From positions 1-6,361 of the forward strand of contig JALSOD010000304.1 in the NCBI GenBank assembly GCA_026986655.1: a stretch of 6,361 nt of DNA, read 5' to 3'. The position numbers and the translations under genes are program-made. Positions 1 through 5,160 of the stretch are shown here, piece by piece. Under the pieces are notes generated by a model that searched no databases, was not told the origin of the DNA, and worked only from the letters and a program-made list of their open reading frames with translations. Within the stretch, counting starts at the first letter, position 1; each line of letters begins with the position of its first letter. The stretch comes from Caldifarciminota bacterium. GTDB lineage: Bacteria; Hydrothermota; Hydrothermia; B15-G9; WFZT01.

Positions 1-237
1 AGCTCCGACTTTCCTTGCTACAAGGGGACTATCATTTACTATGAAAACAACTTTATATTTTTCCGTAAGTTTTCTGATTCTCTCAGCCACTTTTAAAAAT
101 TCATCATCTGGAACACCTTTGAGCCTTAATTGAAAAATCTCCGCACCACCTTCAAAAGCACGCTCAATTTTTTCAAAGAAATTTTCTCCATAAATTTTCA
201 TTGAATTTATCACATATATTCTGCCAAATTTTTTCAT
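1..237 (-). CDS. thiE: Thiamine-phosphate synthase, N-terminal part (cut by the left edge)
   Basis: Only the first 79 residues are visible, and the frame stays open through base 1. ThiE is a cytosolic TIM-barrel enzyme that joins HMP pyrophosphate and thiazole phosphate to give thiamine phosphate. The start of the barrel is recognisable: first strand GRIYVIN (residues 5-11), then FQLRLKG (35-41), which holds the Arg38 and Lys40 of the family's Q-x-R-x-K phosphate-binding motif, and FIVNDSPLVA (65-74), whose Asn68-Asp69 pair matches the metal and substrate-binding VND segment. The residue between Arg and Lys is Leu, where Glu is common. The ATG start is forced by an in-frame TAG two codons upstream (241-243). 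The ribosome site is weak: AGGG lies only a few bases before the ATG. The gene diverges from znuA. The ThiE-like regulator/isomerase TenI shares this fold, and the active-site C-terminal half that would separate them is off the window. Confidence 0.82.
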   Translation of the reverse strand, partial: MKKFGRIYVINSMKIYGENFFEKIERAFEGGAEIFQLRLKGVPDDEFLKVAERIRKLTEKYKVVFIVNDSPLVARKVGA

Positions 238-260
238 ACCCTATAGTTTAAACCAGCAGA

Positions 261-334
261 TTTGAAATTTCTTCTAACCTGACTATTGATTTTTCCTGGA
301 TTTCCTATTAATCATCAATCTACAAAATTTCAAA
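261..334. repeat. 10-bp perfect inverted repeat in the thiE-znuA intergenic region, possible operator
   Basis: TTTGAAATTT at 261-270 is the exact reverse complement of AAATTTCAAA at 325-334, with 54 bp between the arms. The left arm contains the self-complementary octamer GAAATTTC (264-271). The right arm lies in a near-tandem 9-bp repeat, CAAAATTTC / AAAAATTTC (323-340), that ends nine bases before the znuA Shine-Dalgarno site. The position upstream of a zinc operon would suit a metal-responsive repressor such as Zur, but the sequence is not a close match to Zur boxes I know, and AT-rich DNA produces such repeats by chance. The 121-bp gap holds no -35/-10 pair I would call with confidence for either gene. 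Confidence 0.3.
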
Positions 335-348
335 AATTTCATAAACCC

Positions 349-353
349 GGAGG
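349..353 (+). promoter_or_regulatory. Shine-Dalgarno site of znuA
   Basis: GGAGG lies five bases before the ATG at 359. It is the strongest ribosome-binding site in the rightward operon and fixes the znuA start. Confidence 0.8.
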
Positions 354-358
354 AAGAA

Positions 359-1168
359 ATGAGAAAGTTTTTATGGTTTCTGCTAATAACCTCAACGCTT
401 GGGGCAAAAAAATTGATAGTAACAAGTGTTAGTCCACTTAGGCTTATCATCAATGAAATGGTTGATACAACCCAATTTAAGGTTATAAATATCGTCCCAC
501 CAGGGCAAAATCCACACACTTTTGACCCTCGTCCAGGTGATATCAGACAAATTGAGAAAGCCTGCGTATTTATCTATATTGCAGATGTTGCGGAAACCTG
601 GGCCCACAGAATGATTCAAAATATCCCGGCCCCAAAACGCCCCCAAATTATCAAAATATGGTCACTTCTGGGAAGGAAGGAATCTGTAAACATAAATCCA
701 CACTTCTGGTTTGATCCCCATCTTGTAAGGAAAATAACCGTAAATCTTGCGGATTCCATTGAGAATTGCGGAGAGGTAAAAGTTCAATCATTTCTGGCAA
801 AGATTGATTCGCTGGATACCTGGATTAAATCAAACATAACTCAATTAAAAAGAGATTGTTTTGTCCCCTCCCATAATTCATGGACTGTCTTTGCAAAGGC
901 CTATGGGATAAAAACAACTGACGTTCTCTGGACATCAGGAGGAACTGAATTATCACCCAGAAAAATTGTCAGGATTATCAAGCAGGCAAAAAAATGCCAC
1001 ACAAACGTTTTGGTTTTGGATTCAATTTACAATCCCTCCCTTGTTACTCCTTTTAAAGACAATGGCTTTAAAATAGTTATACTTGACCCCCAGGGTTGGG
1101 ACGAAACCTCTTATACTGTATTTATGAGGAAGAATTTGAAAAAATTGTTTGAGGCTTTAAATGAGTGA
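359..1168 (+). CDS. znuA: Zinc ABC transporter, periplasmic substrate-binding protein
   Basis: This 269-residue protein is a cluster A-I metal-binding protein that would capture Zn2+ outside the inner membrane and hand it to ZnuB. A short signal peptide is visible (MRK, then a hydrophobic stretch to about residue 16). It has no lipobox cysteine, so it looks soluble and periplasmic. The four expected ligands are present: His53 in NPHTFDP, His115 in NPHFWFDP, His172 in SHNSW and Asp243 in ILDPQG. In this family three His plus one Asp points to zinc, while manganese binders usually have Glu at the third position. The C-terminal lobe has SGGTELSP (193-200) and SYTVFMRKN (251-259), in the usual order. 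The protein is compact: many ZnuA proteins have 290-310 residues, and the His-rich loop found in many of them is absent. The ATG follows a strong ribosome site, and the end overlaps znuC by 8 bp. Manganese or iron transport remains possible. Confidence 0.9.
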   Translation: MRKFLWFLLITSTLGAKKLIVTSVSPLRLIINEMVDTTQFKVINIVPPGQNPHTFDPRPGDIRQIEKACVFIYIADVAETWAHRMIQNIPAPKRPQIIKIWSLLGRKESVNINPHFWFDPHLVRKITVNLADSIENCGEVKVQSFLAKIDSLDTWIKSNITQLKRDCFVPSHNSWTVFAKAYGIKTTDVLWTSGGTELSPRKIVRIIKQAKKCHTNVLVLDSIYNPSLVTPFKDNGFKIVILDPQGWDETSYTVFMRKNLKKLFEALNE

Positions 1169-1919
1169 AGTCGTCATTGAACTTAAGAATGTTCTGGTCA
1201 GGAGAGACGGAAAGATTGTTCTGAAGAATGTTAATCTCAAGGTTTATAAAAATCAGATATATGCTATCTGTGGACCCAATGGAGGGGGAAAAACCACCCT
1301 GCTCAGAACAATTGTCGGCATCACAAACTATGAAGGTGAGGTAAAAATCTTTGGAGAACCACCTCGAGAGGCAATAAAAAAAGGAGTTTTCAGTTACCTA
1401 CCTCAGAGGTCTCCTATGGACTACACGTTTCCAGCAACTGTTTATGAAGTTGTAATGATGGGAAGAATCAAAAAAATGGGGCTTTTGAAAATACCTCGTA
1501 AAGCCGATAAAGAAGAAGTTTTAGAAAGTTTGAAACTCGTTAACATGCTGGAATTCAAGCATAAACCCTTCTCTGCCCTGTCCGGCGGGCAGCAGCAAAG
1601 AGTTTTGATAGCACGCGCACTCGCATCCAAGGCAAAAATTCTCCTTCTGGATGAGCCAATTACTGGCCTGGACATTCAGGCACAGCTTGCTTTCTACGAT
1701 TTATTGAAAGATCTTAAAGAGAAAACTGACATAACCATAGTGATTGTAACCCACGATATTGGTGTAGTCCCTACGTTTGTTGACGCAGTGGCATGTCTCA
1801 ATAAAGAATTGTTCTATCATGGCGCTCCAAGCTCTGAGCTAAACATGGAATTATTGAAAAAGGTTTACGGCACAGATATTGGAGTGCTCGTACACGGACA
1901 TCATCATGGAGATACTTAG
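1161..1919 (+). CDS. znuC: Zinc ABC transporter, ATP-binding protein
   Basis: This 252-residue cytoplasmic ATPase would power zinc import with ZnuB. All nucleotide-binding motifs are intact: Walker A GPNGGGKT (38-45), Q-loop Gln82 in YLPQR, signature LSGGQ (140-144), Walker B ILLLDEP (160-166), D-loop GLD (169-171) and switch His198 in VTHD. The segment FPATVYEVVMMGR (90-102) after the Q-loop is typical of the metal-chelate importer class. The protein ends in a small His cluster, HGHHHG (246-250), often seen in Zn/Mn ATPases and possibly able to bind metal in the cytoplasm. The ATG overlaps the end of znuA in ATGAGTGA, and GAGG at 1151-1154 lies six bases upstream inside znuA, so translation is probably coupled. 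Zinc specificity is inferred from ZnuA. The ATPase alone could serve manganese equally well. Confidence 0.92.
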   Translation: MSEVVIELKNVLVRRDGKIVLKNVNLKVYKNQIYAICGPNGGGKTTLLRTIVGITNYEGEVKIFGEPPREAIKKGVFSYLPQRSPMDYTFPATVYEVVMMGRIKKMGLLKIPRKADKEEVLESLKLVNMLEFKHKPFSALSGGQQQRVLIARALASKAKILLLDEPITGLDIQAQLAFYDLLKDLKEKTDITIVIVTHDIGVVPTFVDAVACLNKELFYHGAPSSELNMELLKKVYGTDIGVLVHGHHHGDT

Positions 1920-2694
1920 TTATACCTTTTTTCAGAGAGCATTAATCGGTGGAATTTTGATAAGTGTGGTTTTCTCACTATTTTCTTTTTTTGTTGTAGT
2001 GAGAAAACTATCCTTCGCGGGGGTGGGAATTTCTCACACAGCATTTGGCGGGATAGCTCTTGGTATTCTCCTCGGAATAAATCTATCCATATCAGCTATG
2101 ATTTTTGCGATTATAATCGCTGTATTCATCGCCTATACAAGTCAGAAGAGAAGACTACACGAGGACGCTGCAATCGGAATCTTCTTCTCGTTCTCCATGG
2201 CTATTGGAATTGCCATAATCTCAAAGTACCACAGGACAACTGTTGATATCTGGAGCTTCCTGTTTGGAAACATTACCACAATCACCCGTGGGGACCTCAC
2301 ATTTTTTGGTATCATTACAGGAATAGTCCTTCTATATTTCTTTCTGTTCTTCGGAGACCTCATCCTGCTGGCATTTGACCCCGAAGTTGCCCAGAGCTAC
2401 GGGGTGAATGTCAAACTTCATAATTACTTTTTCATGATCATGCTCGGCGTCGTTGTAATCATGGGTATCAAAATGGTGGGAGTTATACTGATCTCAGCAT
2501 TCCTTGTTCTACCTGCAACGATAGCTTTTGCCTTCTCTAAAAGTTTTGTAAAAATTATTGAACTTTCCATACTTTTCAGCCTGGTTTTCACAATCGCAGG
2601 CCTATTTCTGTCCTATTATCTTGACATGCCAAGTGGTGCAACAATTGTGATAACTGGAACCATCCTGTTTGGTCTAACCTATTTTAAGCGTTAA
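1906..2694 (+). CDS. znuB: Zinc ABC transporter, membrane permease
   Basis: This 262-residue inner-membrane permease of the ABC-3 family would form the zinc channel with ZnuC. It is almost wholly hydrophobic, with about eight membrane helices. Family signatures are visible: FQRALIGG (9-16), SHTAFGGIALG (43-53), EDAAIGIFFSFSMAIG (86-101), WSFLFG (116-121) and MVGVILISAFLVLPA (190-204). I chose the ATG at 1906 because MEILSYTFFQRALIGG matches normal ZnuB N-termini and gives a normal length. An upstream TTG at 1879 in the same frame would add nine polar residues and lies deep in znuC. The start overlaps the last 14 bp of znuC, inside the codons for the ZnuC His tail. The ribosome site is weak (GGA at 1896-1898), so translation probably depends on coupling to znuC. 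The stop codon overlaps that of the convergent ccmB. Confidence 0.92.
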   Translation: MEILSYTFFQRALIGGILISVVFSLFSFFVVVRKLSFAGVGISHTAFGGIALGILLGINLSISAMIFAIIIAVFIAYTSQKRRLHEDAAIGIFFSFSMAIGIAIISKYHRTTVDIWSFLFGNITTITRGDLTFFGIITGIVLLYFFLFFGDLILLAFDPEVAQSYGVNVKLHNYFFMIMLGVVVIMGIKMVGVILISAFLVLPATIAFAFSKSFVKIIELSILFSLVFTIAGLFLSYYLDMPSGATIVITGTILFGLTYFKR

Positions 2695-3362
2695 TCCTCA
2701 AGCGTATATTCAAATAGAAATATCGTGGCAGAAATGTAGATAAAATCAAAGAGGGCCATAAATTTCAACCAGCTCCATGGGTCTATTTTGCCGGTAAAGA
2801 ATGCTTCAGTAGCCTTTGTTGCCGCAATTATTATTGGTACTATAACCGGGAAAAATAGAAGTGGAAGGAGAATCTCTCTCGCCCTCGTCCTCAAAAGAAC
2901 AGCCCCCTGAAGTGTCCCGATAAAGGTCAATCCGATTGTTGCAAGTATTACGGTCAACAAAAACACATAAAATTTCCCAACCGGGTCAACTTTGAAAAGT
3001 ACAAGAATAATGGGATAAACGATAACTTCTATGATTGATATAAGGAGAAAATTGAAGAGCACTTTTCCAAGAAGGATGAAGCTCGGGTCATGTGGCAAAA
3101 GCAACAATCCGCGAAGGGAATCCTCCTCAGTCTCAATCGAAAAAGATCGGTTAAATGCAAGTGTACCTGTGAACACAATGGTGACCCAGAATATTCCGGA
3201 AGCTACGAGCTCAGGATCAATGATACCCGGGGGAAATGCAAAATTGAATACAACGACCGTGAGAAGGGCAAAGACAAGTAGAGTGTTGAGCATCTCTTTT
3301 GTTCGAAATTCAAGAATCAGGTCTTTTCGGAATAGGTACCAGGTAGCTTTTACAAAATTCAC
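2691..3362 (-). CDS. ccmB: Heme exporter / cytochrome c maturation ABC permease
   Basis: This 223-residue protein matches the CcmB family in length, helix pattern and conserved positions. CcmB is the inner-membrane permease that works with CcmA in system I cytochrome c maturation, where the complex drives release of heme-loaded CcmE. Visible landmarks are the N-terminal cytoplasmic KDLILEFRTKE (13-23), GIFWVTIVFTGTLAFNRSFSIETEED (56-81), LLLLPHDPSFILLGK (86-100) and LLPLLFFPVIVPI (165-177), with about six membrane helices. The start is GTG at 3362, which overlaps the ccmA stop as GTGA. AGGGGG at 3370-3375 lies seven bases upstream inside ccmA. The stop overlaps the znuB stop by 4 bp, so the ccm operon ends here and no ccmC follows on this strand within the window. 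Confidence 0.9.
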   Translation of the reverse strand: MNFVKATWYLFRKDLILEFRTKEMLNTLLVFALLTVVVFNFAFPPGIIDPELVASGIFWVTIVFTGTLAFNRSFSIETEEDSLRGLLLLPHDPSFILLGKVLFNFLLISIIEVIVYPIILVLFKVDPVGKFYVFLLTVILATIGLTFIGTLQGAVLLRTRAREILLPLLFFPVIVPIIIAATKATEAFFTGKIDPWSWLKFMALFDFIYISATIFLFEYTLED

Positions 3363-4042
3363 TGAAACACCCCCTGCAGAGTCTGAATGTCAAATTCATC
3401 CTTCAAGAATTCGTGAGTAAATTTCCCGTTCATCATCACCAGGATCCGGTCTGACATTCTCACAGCGATGTCAAGGCGGTGAGTAATCAGTATGTAACTC
3501 CTGTCCAAATGGGATTTCACAATATCAAGAGTTTTTTCAACGCCCGAAGGGTCGAGACCAGAAAATGGCTCATCCAGTAGAAGAATCTCTGGTTCTGCCA
3601 TAAAAACCCTCGCAAGACTCAGTCTAACTTTCATGCCTCGTGAAAATTCGGAAAATCTTTTTTTCAAATTCTTCTCCATGCCAAAAATCCGCGCCCATTT
3701 AACTGCAACATATGTGTCAAGTCCGAGCATTTTCGCGTAAAACTCCAGATTTTCGAGCCCCGTAAGATTTCTATAAAAAAATGTGTCGTGAGATAGTACC
3801 CCAACCTTCCTCTTTATCTCCAGAAATTCGCTTACATCTTTGCCAAATATTCTAACCTCTCCAGATGTGGGTTTTGTGGTCCCGGATACAATTTTTACAA
3901 ATGTGGTCTTCCCCGCACCATTCGGACCAAGAATGGAGACAAATTCCCCCTTTCCTAATTCAAAATTCACCCCCTTCAGTACGTATTGTTCCCCATATTT
4001 TTTTACAAGTTTCCTGACTTTTAGAACTTCAGAGTTTGTCAC
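3359..4042 (-). CDS. ccmA: Heme exporter / cytochrome c maturation ABC ATPase
   Basis: This 227-residue ABC ATPase is the expected partner of the CcmB encoded directly after it. Walker A is GPNGAGKT (39-46), Walker B ILLLDEP (153-159), D-loop SGLD (161-164) and switch His188 in ITHR. Two departures from a generic ABC ATPase are visible: the Q-loop position has His85 in GVLSHDTFFY, and the signature reads FSRGMKVR (133-140) in place of LSGGQ-type sequence. Both fit the CcmA-like branch, where S-H-x-x-x-x-Y followed by LTGLENLEFYA and S-R-G-M are common. The start is taken as GTG at 4042, which places LKVRKLVKKYG at the usual N-terminus. It overlaps the upstream gene by 14 bp and has no clear ribosome site of its own, so translation is probably coupled. 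Without ccmB beside it, it could be taken for another ABC-2-type exporter ATPase. Confidence 0.87.
   Translation of the reverse strand: MTNSEVLKVRKLVKKYGEQYVLKGVNFELGKGEFVSILGPNGAGKTTFVKIVSGTTKPTSGEVRIFGKDVSEFLEIKRKVGVLSHDTFFYRNLTGLENLEFYAKMLGLDTYVAVKWARIFGMEKNLKKRFSEFSRGMKVRLSLARVFMAEPEILLLDEPFSGLDPSGVEKTLDIVKSHLDRSYILITHRLDIAVRMSDRILVMMNGKFTHEFLKDEFDIQTLQGVFQ
3370..3375 (-). promoter_or_regulatory. Shine-Dalgarno site of ccmB inside ccmA
   Basis: The minus strand reads AGGGGG, seven bases before the GTG at 3362. It supports GTG as the ccmB start and independent initiation on the polycistronic message. Confidence 0.6.
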
Positions 4043-5042
4043 AGATTTTTTTCTTGGACTTGTTAAATTCTTCTTTTGAAATCAACCCTTCTTCCTTCAT
4101 CTCCACAAGCTTTCTTAGCTTTTCCAGCAACTCACGCGATTCAGGTGAAACCTTGCCCTTCTTCACCGTATTAATTCTGAACGCGATAATCAGAACCAGT
4201 GCCACTACTGCTACTGCAATTACGATAGGTATCTTAACGTTACTCTTTGCAGCTGCGGACCCCTCCTCCACTGAAATTGAGAATTTGTCAGACGAATTAT
4301 TGAGTCTGTAAACTATGTAAGTCTGGCCATTGATGTTTTGCTCACCCTCTTTTTTGAATAATTTTGATTTGATTTTTATACCCGGAGCCGTGAAAATCTG
4401 GGCTGAGGCGAGAGCTTTTGGAAATTCCCTGTAGATATTAACCTTCTGACCTGGAGCAATATAATTGAACGCTATTGTCTGATCACCGGGGTAAACTACG
4501 TCATTGTAAAAAACTGTATCTCCCACTACCACCCATTTTTCCTCACTCTGAGGCTGTATGAAGGTTATAGAATCTGTCCCCTGGGGGAGATAGAAATAAA
4601 CGTAATATTGGGCATTAAAGGTCTTGTTACCTTGATTTGTTAAATTTAAGGCTTCAACTATGTAATATCCTCCAGAATTTTGATCCGGGAAAATAACCAT
4701 GTGGTAGTTTGTTAGCTGGATATCGTTATCCTTATCAGTCACATCAAAAACATGAAGGGTAAGAGTAAGGGTATCATTCTGAAATTTCCCGGCATTAGAA
4801 TAATACTTTACATCTTTATAGTCAGTCTCAGCCTGGTAGAAAAGATTTTTATCTAAATTTTTTAGAACAATCTTATCTCGTTTGAGTTTAAAAGACTTTG
4901 AGTATTTAACGTTGTTTTGATCATCAAATCCATAAACAGTTACGGTCAGGTTTTTCAATTGTTCGTGGGGATTTGTTCCATTTGTGACCTGAATCACAAG
5001 CGTGTTAGCGATTATTGAAAGAGTCATCAAGAAATTCAGCAT
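4029..5042 (-). CDS. Unassigned membrane-anchored protein with C-terminal SHOCT-like tail, first gene of the ccm operon
   Basis: I do not recognise a named family for this 337-residue protein. In order it has a short signal peptide (about 1-12), an extracytoplasmic region (about 15-265) rich in alternating beta-type sequence, one strong membrane helix (IPIVIAVAVVALVLIIAF, 271-288), a basic stop-transfer segment (NTVKKGKV) and a cytoplasmic tail, LLEKLRKLVEMKEEGLISKEEFN (305-327), that closely resembles the short SHOCT domain. The first 100 residues (VTNGT at 19-23, VKYYSNAG, LTLHVFDVTDKD) read like a carboxypeptidase-regulatory or other Ig-like beta-sandwich; this is inference. There is no CxxC, so it is not CcmH or a thioredoxin, and its only Cys is Cys334. 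GGGAGGAG lies about five bases before the ATG. Overlap with ccmA by 14 bp suggests a role in heme handling, such as an accessory or scaffold for CcmAB. Confidence 0.8.
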   Translation of the reverse strand: MLNFLMTLSIIANTLVIQVTNGTNPHEQLKNLTVTVYGFDDQNNVKYSKSFKLKRDKIVLKNLDKNLFYQAETDYKDVKYYSNAGKFQNDTLTLTLHVFDVTDKDNDIQLTNYHMVIFPDQNSGGYYIVEALNLTNQGNKTFNAQYYVYFYLPQGTDSITFIQPQSEEKWVVVGDTVFYNDVVYPGDQTIAFNYIAPGQKVNIYREFPKALASAQIFTAPGIKIKSKLFKKEGEQNINGQTYIVYRLNNSSDKFSISVEEGSAAAKSNVKIPIVIAVAVVALVLIIAFRINTVKKGKVSPESRELLEKLRKLVEMKEEGLISKEEFNKSKKKICDKL

Positions 5043-5045
5043 AAC

Positions 5046-5053
5046 TTCTCCTC
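5046..5053 (-). promoter_or_regulatory. Shine-Dalgarno site of the SHOCT-like anchored gene
   Basis: A purine-rich GGGAGGAG on the minus strand lies about five bases before the ATG at 5042. It is a strong site that fixes the start and suggests efficient translation of the first gene in the ccm operon. Confidence 0.75.
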
Positions 5054-5072
5054 CCTCTGTTTATTGCGGATT

Positions 5073-5101
5073 ATTATTAACTCTGAGCATAACATTGTAA
5101 A
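5073..5101 (-). promoter_or_regulatory. Predicted sigma-70-type promoter of the ccm operon
   Basis: On the minus strand a -35 box TTTACA (5101-5096) and a -10 box AATAAT (5078-5073) each match the consensus at five of six positions, with the ideal 17-bp spacer. Transcription would begin near 5066, giving a leader of about 25 bases that carries the strong ribosome site. This is a consensus match only; AT-rich DNA yields false matches. Its place between two co-directed genes suggests that the ccm genes are transcribed independently of the UgpB-like gene. Confidence 0.5.
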
Positions 5102-5115
5102 GTTGAAATGTAGTT

Positions 5116-5154
5116 TTTGAATGGAAAAAATTCCAATCCAAACATTGATGGATT
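5116..5154 (-). terminator. Weak hairpin terminator candidate behind the UgpB-like gene
   Basis: Just after the stop codon, the minus strand can fold a 6-bp stem AATCCA / TGGATT (5154-5149 with 5140-5135, 8-base loop), followed four bases later by a run of six T (5130-5125). A second, overlapping and mutually exclusive fold pairs TGGAA with TTCCA (5122-5126 with 5131-5135) and extends imperfectly to about 5116 and 5142. The stems are AT-rich, so termination may be partial. The second fold could also be an operator. Confidence 0.35.
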
Positions 5155-5160
5155 TAAAGC

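Noticed and set aside
262..290. TTGAAA with TATTGA or ATTGAT as a znuA promoter
   Set aside because: The -10 element matches only three of six consensus positions at any permitted spacing, so it is not better than chance in this AT-rich stretch.
283..646. Minus-strand open frames opposite the 5' half of znuA
   Set aside because: They are antisense to a protein with clear family motifs, and their translations show no domain or plausible start.
1879..1905. Upstream TTG start that would extend ZnuB by nine residues
   Set aside because: The added residues are polar and unlike ZnuB N-termini, while the ATG at 1906 gives a typical start and length.
3031..3420. Open frame on the + strand antisense to ccmB and the ccmA end
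   Set aside because: It lies opposite a well-supported CcmB/CcmA coding region, has no ribosome site I can see, and its translation is rich in Ser, Arg and Asn with no recognisable motif.
4036..4311. Plus-strand open frame opposite the SHOCT-like tail
   Set aside because: Its Ser/Thr/Phe-rich translation is the expected mirror of Lys/Glu-rich coding sequence on the other strand.
4029..5042. Calling the anchored protein CcmH, CcmI or CcmE
   Set aside because: It has no CxxC (CcmH), no TPR-like helical repeats (CcmI) and no heme-binding His or Cys motif in an OB-fold context (CcmE).
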